Notes: a model not told the origin generated them from the sequence alone. A DNA stretch of 21,876 nt from Burkholderia sp. (GCA_030151225.1 JASLEG010000212.1:1-21876); one strand, 5' to 3'. Numbered from the stretch's first letter, positions 1 through 6,578 are shown. Translations and numbers: made by a program.

Positions 1-345
1 GGTGGAAATTTCTGGCCGCTCCATGCGGTGTGCGGCAGCCACGCGCCGGCGCGGCCGCTTGCGCCGCAAATTCAGCTTTTCTTCGCAGTCGATCCGATAC
101 GTCTTTTTATGGTTGATCAGCCAGCCTTCGCGTCGCAACAGGACGTGGATGCGCGCTACGCCATATCGAATCCGGGTTTCGGCGATTTCCCGGATGCGCT
201 GGCGCTCGGCACGATCGTCACGTGGGTGTGGCTGATAAAAATATGTGGCCTGTCGCAATTGCAACACGGCCGTCGCCCGTCGGATGCTGACGCGATAAGC
301 CTGGATCAAGAAGTCAGCCAGCGCGCGTTTGCGTGCCGGCTTCAT
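1..345 (-). CDS. IS3-family transposase OrfB, N-terminal part (runs off the window)
   Basis: The frame begins MKPARKRALADFLIQAYRVS at an ATG (345-343) that overlaps the orfA stop codon. It continues open for 115 codons to the window edge. The visible part includes the typical OrfB N-terminal region: a helical segment, then RYGVARIHVLLRREGWLINHK and LNLRRKRPRRR, which precede the DDE integrase core in this family. The catalytic core itself is outside the window. In IS3 elements OrfB is normally made as an OrfAB fusion by -1 frameshifting on an A6G run, which is present here at 349-355. Because orfA carries an amber codon upstream of that run, fusion production is presumably blocked. Confidence 0.8.
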   Translation of the reverse strand, partial: MKPARKRALADFLIQAYRVSIRRATAVLQLRQATYFYQPHPRDDRAERQRIREIAETRIRYGVARIHVLLRREGWLINHKKTYRIDCEEKLNLRRKRPRRRVAAAHRMERPEIST

Positions 346-608
346 AGCCTTTTTTGCACCACCTCCTGCAGCATCTGCTTGTCCACGATGAGGTCGGCCA
401 CCATGCGCTTGAGGCGGGCATTTTCCTCTTCCAGTTGCTTCAGACGCCGTAGCTCGGACACGCCAAGACCGCCGTACTTCTTTTTCCAGTTGTAGAAGGT
501 GGCCTCCTAAACGCCCATCTTCCGGCAAACTTCCGCGACCGTGGTGCCCGGCTCGGCCTGCTTCAGCGCGAAGGCAATCTGCTCCTCCGCATACCTCGAT
601 TTCTTCAT
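342..608 (-). pseudogene. IS3-family transposase OrfA (HTH protein) with an internal amber stop
   Basis: Reading leftwards from the ATG at 608-606, the frame begins MKKSRYAEEQIAFALKQAE. It continues through the usual OrfA helix-turn-helix and then the leucine-rich segment SELRRLKQLEEENARLKRM to a TGA at 344-342, 88 sense positions in all. Codon 34 is TAG (509-507), where relatives read Ser in the conserved 'MGxSEATFYNWKKK' motif, so the chain would stop after 33 residues, inside the HTH. Everything before and after the amber codon is intact, so this looks like a single recent point mutation. Without suppression or read-through, neither OrfA nor the OrfAB fusion transposase can be made from this copy. 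The family assignment is strong; inactivity is inferred from the stop alone. Confidence 0.85.
349..355 (-). promoter_or_regulatory. A6G programmed -1 frameshift site between orfA and orfB
   Basis: The minus strand reads AAAAAAG here. In the orfA frame the codons are CAA AAA AGG. Slipping back one base gives AAA AAG GCT ATG, which enters orfB. This is the standard IS3-family recoding signal. Its function in this copy is doubtful because of the upstream amber codon. Confidence 0.6.
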
Positions 609-748
609 GCAAACCTCCCGCCCGTCAGGGCTTCGAATTTGCCGGAAATCTCCGTTTTCGCCGCTATGGTTTTTCGGGAGGAGGTCACCGTCGGAACGGG
701 TAACTGTCAGATCGGGGCGCGACTTCTACAGATTAGTTGACCACTACA

Positions 749-2254
749 TTACGCCCCGGCACACCGCTCGATACACGCCACCAACGCATCCAGCGCCGCC
801 GACAGCTCCCCCAGATCCATATGCCCGTATCCCAGCAGCAACCCGTCTGACGTCCCCACCGCCGCCCCCGCAAACTCCCGCACCGCGTTGAACGCGATGC
901 CGCGCGCGACGAGCGCCCGGCGCAAGGCGAGATCGAACGCCGGCGCTCGGCCCGCCACCACGACGTGCAGGCCGCCTTCGTCGCCGCGCAGGTCGATCGT
1001 GTCGGCATGGCCGGCCAGCCGCTCGCGAATCAGGTCGCGCATCGCGCCATGGTGGCGTCGCACCCGGCGCAGATGCCTGTCGAGCTCGCCCGAGCCCAGC
1101 AAGGTTTCCACGATCTTCTGCACCGGCCACGACACGTGCACGCGCTCGCGCTCCACGTGCCTGGCCAGCGCGTCGGCTGCGGCGCCCGGTGCCGCGACGA
1201 AGCCGAGCCGCAGCGATGGGCTGACCGCCTTCGCGAAGGTGCTCAGCAGCAGCGTGCTTTCCGGTGCGCCGGCGAACAGCGGCGGATAGCGCGTGCCCGC
1301 GTAGTGGAATTCGCAGTCGTACTCGTTCTCGACGATCAGCATGCCGCGCGTGCGCGCCAGATCGACGATCGAACGGCGCCGCGGCCCCGACAGCCGGCCG
1401 CCCAGCGGATATTGGTGCGCCGGCGTCACGTGCACCAGCACCGGCGCTTCCCGCGCGTGCCGATCATCGCGCGCGGGCACGATCTGCTCGACGCGAATCC
1501 CCTCGTGGTCGACGGACACGTGCCGCAGCGTGGCGCCCGCGCGCGCGAACGCCCAGTTCGCGCCCAGATAGCCCGGATCCTCCACCGCGCACAGGTCGCC
1601 CTCGTGCAGAAAGGTGCGCGACACGAGATGCAGCGCCTGCCCGGTGCCGTGGGTCACGACGATCCGGTCGGCATCGACCGATACCGATCGATGCTCGTGC
1701 AACCAGTGCGCGATGGCGTGGCGCAGGCCGGCTTCCCCGCGCGGGTCGCCGTAGCCGGCCGGCGGAAAATGCCGCCCGGCTTCGCGGCACGCGTTGCGCC
1801 ACGCCTCCAGCGGCAGCGCGCGCACGTTCACCTGCCCGAGCCGCCAGTCGAACGCGGCGCCCGGTTGCGGCGGCACATCGTCGGGCGCGTGCCCGAGCCG
1901 ACGCAACACGGCCGGCAGCCCGATCGCGGGCTCGCGATCCCGGCGCGGCGCGGCAGGCACCCGGCTCGCGGCCACGAAGGTGCCGCTGCGCCCGCGCCCC
2001 TCCAGCACGCCGTCGGCGATCAGTTCGTCGTAGGCCTCGATCACGCAATTGCGCGCGATGCCGAGTTGCTCCGCCAGATCCCGCGTGGGCGGCAGACGCG
2101 TGCCGCCGGGCAGCACGGCGGCGTCGATCCGCTCGCGCAGCTGCCGGATGATCTGGCGGAAGATCGGGCCGCTCGCCTGCCGGTCGATCTCGAGATCGAC
2201 CAGCGCGGGGTGGGCGTGTTTGGCGACGGTGGGGCGAGCGGCGGAGCGAACCAT
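749..2254 (-). CDS. MocR/PdxR-type transcriptional regulator (GntR HTH plus PLP aminotransferase-like domain)
   Basis: This 501-residue protein has two domains. Residues about 20-96 form a GntR-family winged helix (PIFRQIIRQLRERI, then LPPTRDLAEQLGIARNCVIEAYDEL and a GRGRSGTFV wing). After a linker, residues about 130-490 form a fold-type-I aminotransferase-like domain. The PLP-binding lysine is expected at K342 in STFAKAVSPSLRLGF, and the N..Y/D region (VENEYDCEFHY) is present. MocR proteins use PLP or an amino-substrate adduct as effector rather than catalysing transamination. The gene is divergent from the DUF1537 kinase operon with 97 bp between start codons, so it probably controls that operon and itself. 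The length is normal for the family. The TAA stop (751-749) lies directly beside the IS end, so the last few codons may have been altered by the insertion. The true effector is unknown. Confidence 0.85.
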   Translation of the reverse strand: MVRSAARPTVAKHAHPALVDLEIDRQASGPIFRQIIRQLRERIDAAVLPGGTRLPPTRDLAEQLGIARNCVIEAYDELIADGVLEGRGRSGTFVAASRVPAAPRRDREPAIGLPAVLRRLGHAPDDVPPQPGAAFDWRLGQVNVRALPLEAWRNACREAGRHFPPAGYGDPRGEAGLRHAIAHWLHEHRSVSVDADRIVVTHGTGQALHLVSRTFLHEGDLCAVEDPGYLGANWAFARAGATLRHVSVDHEGIRVEQIVPARDDRHAREAPVLVHVTPAHQYPLGGRLSGPRRRSIVDLARTRGMLIVENEYDCEFHYAGTRYPPLFAGAPESTLLLSTFAKAVSPSLRLGFVAAPGAAADALARHVERERVHVSWPVQKIVETLLGSGELDRHLRRVRRHHGAMRDLIRERLAGHADTIDLRGDEGGLHVVVAGRAPAFDLALRRALVARGIAFNAVREFAGAAVGTSDGLLLGYGHMDLGELSAALDALVACIERCAGA

Positions 2255-2275
2255 GGACAGCGCGAAATTCCATTT

Positions 2276-2325
2276 TTTTGGTTCTTAAAAAATACAGCAA
2301 AAACGTCAGAATTCAAGAACCAAAA
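2276..2325. promoter_or_regulatory. Candidate operator: 11-bp perfect inverted repeat in the divergent promoter region
   Basis: The left arm TTTTGGTTCTT (2276-2286) and right arm AAGAACCAAAA (2315-2325) are exact reverse complements separated by 28 bp, giving 39 bp centre to centre. The repeat lies between the divergent regulator and kinase genes. The right arm overlaps the -35 element of the predicted regulator promoter and the left arm covers its start-site region. This is the natural binding site for the dimeric MocR protein, but it could also be a site for another regulator. Confidence 0.55.
2289..2316 (-). promoter_or_regulatory. Candidate sigma70 promoter of the MocR regulator gene
   Basis: On the minus strand, TTGAAT (2316-2311) is followed after exactly 16 bases by TATTTT (2294-2289). 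Transcription would start near 2282, leaving a leader of about 28 nt before the ATG at 2254. Each hexamer matches consensus at 4 of 6 positions. The overlap with the inverted repeat suggests autoregulation. I do not see an equally clear promoter for the plus-strand operon. Confidence 0.4.
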
Positions 2326-2351
2326 CGAACCCGACACAGCACGGAACCCCC

Positions 2352-3452
2352 ATGCGGATTCGCATCATCACCGACGATTTCACGAGTGCGCTCGACGGCA
2401 CCGCCTGCTTCGCCGAGCGCGGCCGGGATACCGCCGTGCTGCTGCGGCCGGGCGAGGCGGCGACGGTCGACTCCGTCGCCGTGGTCAGCCTCGACACCGA
2501 TACGCGCGAACACGCCGTGCCTGGCGATCCCGTGGCGGACGCGGCGCGGGCCTGGCGCGACGCGGACCTCCTCGTGCAGCAATTCGACTCGACGCTGCGC
2601 GGGCGCGTCGCCGCCGACTGCCTGCGTGCGCTGGCGGCCTCCGGTCGTCGCAAGCTGCTGATCGCGCCGGCGTTTCCAGCCGAGGGGCGCACCACCGAGG
2701 CGGGCCGCGTGCTCGTTCATGGCGTGCCGGTGCAGGACACGGCCTTCGGCCGCGATCCCAGCCTGCCGGTGCGCGAATCGAGCATCCCGGCGCTGTTCGC
2801 CGCGCGGGGCAGGGCGGTGGTCGTGGCGCGCGATGCCGAGCACGCGAGCGTCCTGCTCGACACGCACGACGCAGTGGTGATGGATGCGCGTGCCGAAAGC
2901 GACCTCGACGCGCTGGCGGGCCGTTTCGCCGGCTTGCCGGATCTGCTGCTGGCGGGCTCCACGGGCTTGCTGCGTGCGCTGGCGCGCGTGCTGCCGCCGC
3001 CTCCCGCATCGGCGCCGCGACAGGCGGCCGGTTCGTGCGCCTGCCGCGCGCCCCGGCTCGTGGTGGGCAGCCTCAATCCGCGCTCGCGCCGCCAGCTCGA
3101 AGTGGCGCGCGCAAGCCGCCCGATCGAGGTGCTGGCAACCGGCAGCGAGCGCCGCCTCGACGCTGCCGAGAACCAGGCCGCGTTGCGCGAGCTGGTCGCG
3201 CGCATCACCGGGCTGATCGCCGGGGGCGCCTGCGACGGCCTCGTCGTGACCGGGGGCGAAACCGCGCGACGGATCGTCGACGCGCTGCCCGCGGTATCGC
3301 TGCGCGTGCAGCGCGAAATTCTGCCGGGCGTGCCGCTGTTCGAGGTTCGCACCTCGACGGGGGGCTTCCCGATGATCACCAAGGCCGGCGGCTTCGGCGA
3401 CGACGACGCGCTGCTGGCCTGCCTCGACGCACTGACTGGAGCATCGGCATGA
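2352..3452 (+). CDS. DUF1537-family four-carbon acid sugar kinase
   Basis: This protein of 366 residues belongs to the kinase family formerly called DUF1537, whose members phosphorylate C4 acid sugars (D-threonate, D-erythronate, L-threonate, 3-oxo-tetronates) at C4. Visible signatures are N-terminal IITDDFTSALDGT (family: ADDFTGA), QFDSTLRGR (family: (K/I)DSTLRG), LIAPAFPAEGRTT, and the C-terminal nucleotide-binding part with VVTGGETARRI and GGFPMITKAGGFG. It is shorter than the family's usual 400 or more residues, mainly in the middle, but all the motifs I know are present. The last codons overlap pdxA2 by ATGA (3449-3452), implying translational coupling. Kinase followed by PdxA2 is the known acid-sugar catabolic pair. 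The exact substrate cannot be read from sequence. Confidence 0.85.
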   Translation: MRIRIITDDFTSALDGTACFAERGRDTAVLLRPGEAATVDSVAVVSLDTDTREHAVPGDPVADAARAWRDADLLVQQFDSTLRGRVAADCLRALAASGRRKLLIAPAFPAEGRTTEAGRVLVHGVPVQDTAFGRDPSLPVRESSIPALFAARGRAVVVARDAEHASVLLDTHDAVVMDARAESDLDALAGRFAGLPDLLLAGSTGLLRALARVLPPPPASAPRQAAGSCACRAPRLVVGSLNPRSRRQLEVARASRPIEVLATGSERRLDAAENQAALRELVARITGLIAGGACDGLVVTGGETARRIVDALPAVSLRVQREILPGVPLFEVRTSTGGFPMITKAGGFGDDDALLACLDALTGASA

Positions 3453-4456
3453 AACAGCAACGGATCGCCGTGACGATGGGCGACGCGGCGGGCATCGGCC
3501 CGGAAATCCTCGTCAAGACCTTCGCCGACGCGGCCTTCATGGCCGAGCATCCGTCCTTCGCGATCGGCGACGCCGGCGTGCTGCGGCGCGCGGCGGCGGC
3601 ACTCGATCTGCCGCTCGAGATTCGCGAGACGGATGCGGTGGCCGACATCGCGCCGCAGCCGGGCGTGCTCGACGTGCTGCGGGTGCCGGGCGCCGAGCCC
3701 TTGCCGGCCGACCTGCCGCCGGGCGCGATCAGCGCGCGGGCCGGCGAGGCCGCGTTCGGCGCGATCCGCGCGGCGATCGCGCTGGCGATGCAGCGCGAGA
3801 TCGCGGGCATCTGCACCGCGCCGATCCACAAGGAGGCGCTGGCCGCCGCCCGCGTGCCGTATCCGGGCCACACCGAGATGCTCGCCGATCTGTCGGGCAC
3901 GCGCGACTACGCGATGATGCTCGTGAACCCCACGCTGCGCACGATCCTGGTGACCGTGCACTGCTCGATGCGCGAGGCGATCGGGAGGCTGTCCATCGAG
4001 GGCGAGCTGCGCATCATCCGGCTCGCGCATCGCGCGATGATCGAGCTCGGCATCGCCGCGCCGCGCGTCGCCGTGGCGGGCCTCAATCCGCATGCGGGCG
4101 AGGGCGGGCTGTTCGGCCGCGAGGACCTCGACATCGTCGCCCCGGCGATCGAGCGTGCCCGCGCCGAAGGCATCGACGCCAGCGGGCCCTGGCCCGGCGA
4201 CACCGTGTTCATGAATGCGCGCCGCGGGCGCTTCGACATCGTGGTGGCGCAGTACCACGATCAGGGGCTGATTCCGGTCAAGCTGGCCGGTGTCGAGGAC
4301 GGCGTGAACATTACCGTCGGCCTGCCGTTCGTGCGCACCAGCCCGGACCACGGCACCGCATTCGACATCGCCGGCCAGGGCATCGCCGACCCGGCCAGCC
4401 TGCGCGTCGCACTGCAAACCGCTCACCGATTCGCCCGCGCCCGCGCCGGTGCGTGA
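3449..4456 (+). CDS. pdxA2: PdxA2-type 4-phospho-acid-sugar dehydrogenase (PdxA family)
   Basis: This 335-residue NAD-dependent dehydrogenase belongs to the PdxA family. The three metal-binding histidines of E. coli PdxA (H166, H211, H266) have counterparts at H171 (VTVHCSMREA), H215 (LNPHAGEGG) and H270 (QYHDQG). The ICTAPIHKEAL and GHTEML motifs and the C-terminal TSPDHGTAFDIAG are also present. The N-terminal motif reads MGDAAGIGPEI, where the family normally has GDPAG. Next to a DUF1537 kinase, the expected reaction is oxidation of a 4-phospho-C4 acid sugar to a beta-keto acid that decarboxylates to dihydroxyacetone phosphate, rather than the vitamin B6 step on 4-phosphohydroxy-L-threonine. 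The start is set by the ATGA overlap with the kinase. A role in B6 metabolism remains possible because the neighbouring regulator is of the PLP-binding MocR type. Confidence 0.85.
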   Translation: MKQQRIAVTMGDAAGIGPEILVKTFADAAFMAEHPSFAIGDAGVLRRAAAALDLPLEIRETDAVADIAPQPGVLDVLRVPGAEPLPADLPPGAISARAGEAAFGAIRAAIALAMQREIAGICTAPIHKEALAAARVPYPGHTEMLADLSGTRDYAMMLVNPTLRTILVTVHCSMREAIGRLSIEGELRIIRLAHRAMIELGIAAPRVAVAGLNPHAGEGGLFGREDLDIVAPAIERARAEGIDASGPWPGDTVFMNARRGRFDIVVAQYHDQGLIPVKLAGVEDGVNITVGLPFVRTSPDHGTAFDIAGQGIADPASLRVALQTAHRFARARAGA

Positions 4457-4483
4457 GCCCGTTCATTCAACAAGGAGTCCGAC

Positions 4484-5164
4484 ATGTCATCCCATTTCAT
4501 CCTGATGCTGACGGAGCACGACGCGACCGTTCCCGACGCGCTGGCCATCTACGACAGCCTGCGCGACAGCCCGGTGCGCCTGGTCGGCTTCAAGGACGTG
4601 GGCCTGCCCGTCGCGTCGCTGAAGCAGCTGGCGCAACGCATCCGCGCCGACGGCCGCAAGGTCATGCTCGAGGTCGTGGCGACGAGCCGCGAGAGCGAGC
4701 TCGAATCGATCCGCGCCGCGCTCGAAATCGGTGTCGACCATCTGCTCGGCGGCCGCCACGTCGACGATGCGCTGGCGTTGCTGGCGGGTTCGTCGATCCG
4801 CTACTTTCCGTTCGCGGGCCACACGGTGGGGCACCCGACCGTGCTGGAGGGCACGATGGACGAGATCGTCGCCGATGCGCGCCGCATCGCGGCGCTGCCC
4901 GGCGTGCACGGCCTCGATCTGCTCGCCTACCGCTTCGCTGGCGAGGGCGATCCGGCCGAGCTGGCGCGGCGCGTGGCCGATGCCGTGCCGATTCCGGTGA
5001 TCGCGGCCGGCAGCATCGACAGCGAGGCGCGCGTGAAGGCCATGATTGACGCCGGAACCTGGGGTTTCACGGTCGGCAGCGCGCTGTTCCAGGGCAGCTT
5101 CGCCAGGCGCCTCCTGCCGGCGCAGATCGACACCATTTTCCAGATCGAGGGAGTCACGGTATGA
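4484..5164 (+). CDS. Uncharacterised phosphate-binding TIM-barrel protein
   Basis: This 226-residue soluble protein has the rhythm of a (beta/alpha)8 barrel: VRLVGFKDVG, KVMLEVVA, GVDHLLGG, GLDLLAYRFAG, PIPVIAAGSIDS (residues about 168-178) and GFTVGSALFQG (about 194-204). The last two resemble the phosphate-gripping strands 7 and 8 of HisA/HisF/NanE-like barrels, so a phosphorylated ligand is likely. I do not recognise the exact family and assign no reaction. A ribosome-binding site AAGGAG (4472-4477) precedes the ATG by 6 bases. The gene lies 27 bp after pdxA2 and overlaps the cupin remnant by ATGA (5161-5164). Its position suggests it acts on the PdxA2 product or on a related sugar phosphate, for example as an epimerase, isomerase or aldolase. 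That is inference from context only. Confidence 0.75.
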   Translation: MSSHFILMLTEHDATVPDALAIYDSLRDSPVRLVGFKDVGLPVASLKQLAQRIRADGRKVMLEVVATSRESELESIRAALEIGVDHLLGGRHVDDALALLAGSSIRYFPFAGHTVGHPTVLEGTMDEIVADARRIAALPGVHGLDLLAYRFAGEGDPAELARRVADAVPIPVIAAGSIDSEARVKAMIDAGTWGFTVGSALFQGSFARRLLPAQIDTIFQIEGVTV

Positions 5165-5450
5165 CGCTCGCCAAGGTCAACGTCGCGGCGGCGTTCGCAG
5201 CCGTGAGCGAATACTGGTCGCCGCGGATCGGCGGCGACATCAACGAGTCGCAGATCAAGTTCGCCAAATTCAGCGGCACCTTCAACTGGCATCACCACGA
5301 TCACGAGGACGAGCTGTTCTTCGTGGTGAAGGGCACGCCCCGGAAGCCGTGACCGACGAGGTGCATTGCCTGCTGCTCGAGCCGAAGACGACGATCAACA
5401 CCGGCAACGTCGTCAACGCGCGCACGCGCACGAATCCCGAGCGCATCCGA
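5161..5450 (+). pseudogene. Cupin-domain protein with internal deletion and frameshift
   Basis: The ATG at 5161 overlaps the barrel gene stop. The first 60 codons encode a normal small-cupin N-terminus, with SQIKFAKFSGTFNWHHHDHE and DELFFVVKG holding the metal-binding His cluster. The frame then ends at 5352. From about 5340 the next frame encodes the cupin C-terminus: EAVTDEVHCLLLEPKTT, then NTGNVVNARTRTNPERI. The middle of the cupin barrel (GEFxxVPxGxxH-type segment) is absent, so the gene lost an estimated several dozen bases around 5335-5340, leaving the two ends out of frame. The codon after ERI is CGA (5448-5450), possibly a mutated TGA stop. The product cannot fold as a complete cupin. 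Confidence 0.75.
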
Positions 5451-5455
5451 GCCGC

Positions 5456-5835
5456 CTGGCACCCGACCTCTGGGCGCTGCTGGGGCAGCTGCGCGCGTGC
5501 CGGTTCGTGGATCTGACCCACGCCTTCGACGCGTCGATTCCGTATTCGCCGTTCTTCGGGCCCGAGACGCGCACGGTGGTGTACGACCACGCGCCGGCGC
5601 GCGGCGAGCAGGGGCAGGGGGGGCTCGCGCATCGCTACAGCTTCGTCGGGCAGTGGGGCACGCATGTCGATCCGGCGTGCACTTCGTGGCCGGGCGCCGG
5701 TTTCTCGACGAGATCCCGGTCAGCGACGTGATCCTGCCGCTGGTCGTGATCGACATCCGCGAGTCGGTGGCCGCCGATGCCGACTGCTGCCTGTCGCTCG
5801 ACGACGTCCTGCACCTGCAGTCCCCCTCTGGGTAA
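5456..5835 (+). pseudogene. Cyclase-family (kynurenine formamidase-like) hydrolase, frameshifted and 3'-truncated
   Basis: One frame encodes LWALLGQLRACRFVDLTHAF, then DASIPYSPFFG and SFVGQWGTHVDP. A one-base deletion near 5674-5677 moves the rest, VHFVAGRRFLDEIPVSDVILPL and VVIDIRESVA to LSLDDVL, into another frame. These are the N-terminal and HxxxHxD-type metal-site segments of the cyclase family, with HVDP(P)xHF at the frameshift. Homology stops near 5812 and an unrelated stretch reaches a stop at 5835. About half of the usual roughly 260 residues is missing. A CTG at 5456 sits where an ATG start would be expected, perhaps another mutation. The gene was probably the last member of the kinase/PdxA2 operon. 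Confidence 0.7.
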
Positions 5836-6262
5836 ACCCGTGTCCCCGTCGCCCATCCCCGCCCCTTTGCTGCGACCGCGTCAAGGACAGACCGGTAAGC
5901 CTCGCCCGACCCTCCCCGCGCGCCTTTCGCACGCGCTATCTCGCGCCTGAAAATCCCGTCATCGACCGCGCGACAGGATCTTGTCGAAATGCGGCGCGAA
6001 TAACCAATTGACTCTGAAATTTGAGGAATATTTGAGAATGTATTGGGATTCTGGTCATATTGATGGACCGTTATTTCAGATTTCTCTCATTGCATTTTTT
6101 TGGCGCTGCACACGCGTCGTCATATTGGATAAAACGCCGGAGACGCCCGGTGGACGGGGCAGTTGCTTCATATCGTCGAAGTCATTCCGAAATGCTTTGT
6201 TGCGCTGCGTCGTGAAATACTTCATGAGAACCTGGTGCTGCTTTGCGTCATTCTGGATGTTG

Positions 6263-6291
6263 TTGACATTGCAAAATTTGAAACTTAGACT
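6263..6291 (+). promoter_or_regulatory. Candidate sigma70 promoter of the biosynthetic operon (mbtH onward)
   Basis: A perfect -35 hexamer TTGACA (6263-6268) is separated by exactly 17 bases from TAGACT (6286-6291), a 4-of-6 match to the -10 consensus, in an AT-rich context. A start near 6298 would give a leader of about 280 nt before mbtH. No competing promoter of similar quality is visible closer to the gene. Confidence 0.5.
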
Positions 6292-6331
6292 TCTGCTCAC
6301 CTTGAGAGAAGTTGCTCACCCGAACCCTTCC

Positions 6332-6443
6332 AAACCCTGAGTCATCAGGATGTCCAAGGGTTTTCCCGGGCGAGCGAAACGGCGATCGGTTTCGCGAACA
6401 TTCCTGCGATGCGACCGTCATCGAACGACTTACCGACGTCGTT
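6332..6443 (+). promoter_or_regulatory. Cluster of hairpins in the presumed mbtH leader RNA
   Basis: Downstream of the candidate promoter are three inverted repeats. AAACCCT/AGGGTTT (6332-6338, 6357-6363) encloses a nested CCTGA-N4-TCAGG. GCGAAAC/GTTTCGC (6374-6380, 6389-6395) has an 8-nt loop. AACGAC/GTCGTT (6424-6429, 6438-6443) also has an 8-nt loop. None is followed by a convincing U tract except the first, where TTTT overlaps the stem. They could be attenuator or protein-binding structures, or chance. Confidence 0.3.
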
Positions 6444-6578
6444 GCAGTGGTAAAAATCCAGAAGACCGGAGACAGTCACCAGGCCAGATATTTCGTTATG
6501 CAAATTAACGGAAGGGCCCGGCGAATCCGCGGAAAATGAATCCGCCCCACATTCCATGTTTTTCGCAGGGTGACAGCG

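Larger units (their letters stand above)
1..748 (-). mobile_element. IS3-family insertion sequence (IS407-like group), 5' part, truncated by window edge
   Basis: The minus strand carries the two overlapping frames typical of IS3 elements: a short HTH orfA, then orfB in the -1 frame. An A6G slippery run (349-355) lies at the end of orfA. The upstream end appears to be near 748, where the minus strand begins TGTAGTGGTCAACTAA, which resembles ends of related elements. This boundary rests on recollection, because the other terminal repeat is outside the window. Bases 609-748 hold only the IS leader. The element abuts the stop codon (749-751) of the neighbouring regulator gene. Confidence 0.8.
5836..6578. 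other. Gene-poor, partly AT-rich region between the decayed operon and the biosynthetic cluster
   Basis: I find no convincing gene here. The first 150 bases are GC-rich and resemble nothing I recognise. From about 5990 base composition drops sharply (6001-6060 is 19 of 60 G+C, about 32%), then gradually recovers. Open frames at 5981-6340 and 6312-6539 have no family-like features and no good ribosome-binding site. The region contains the candidate mbtH promoter (6263-6291), several hairpins and a small inverted repeat CGTTA-N7-TAACG (6494-6510), and it begins at the truncation point of the cyclase remnant. Confidence 0.6.

Noticed and set aside
965..3448. Upstream extension of the pdxA2 frame back to 965
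   Set aside because: It runs antisense through the MocR gene and out of frame through the kinase. The real start is the ATG at 3449 coupled to the kinase stop.
5981..6340. Possible small gene of 119 codons in the AT-rich region
   Set aside because: There is no ribosome-binding site, no recognisable features and unusual composition, and it covers the candidate promoter. It is best treated as non-coding.
6312..6539. Possible 75-codon gene directly upstream of mbtH
   Set aside because: There is no convincing start signal or family resemblance. The stretch contains the inverted repeats assigned to the leader.
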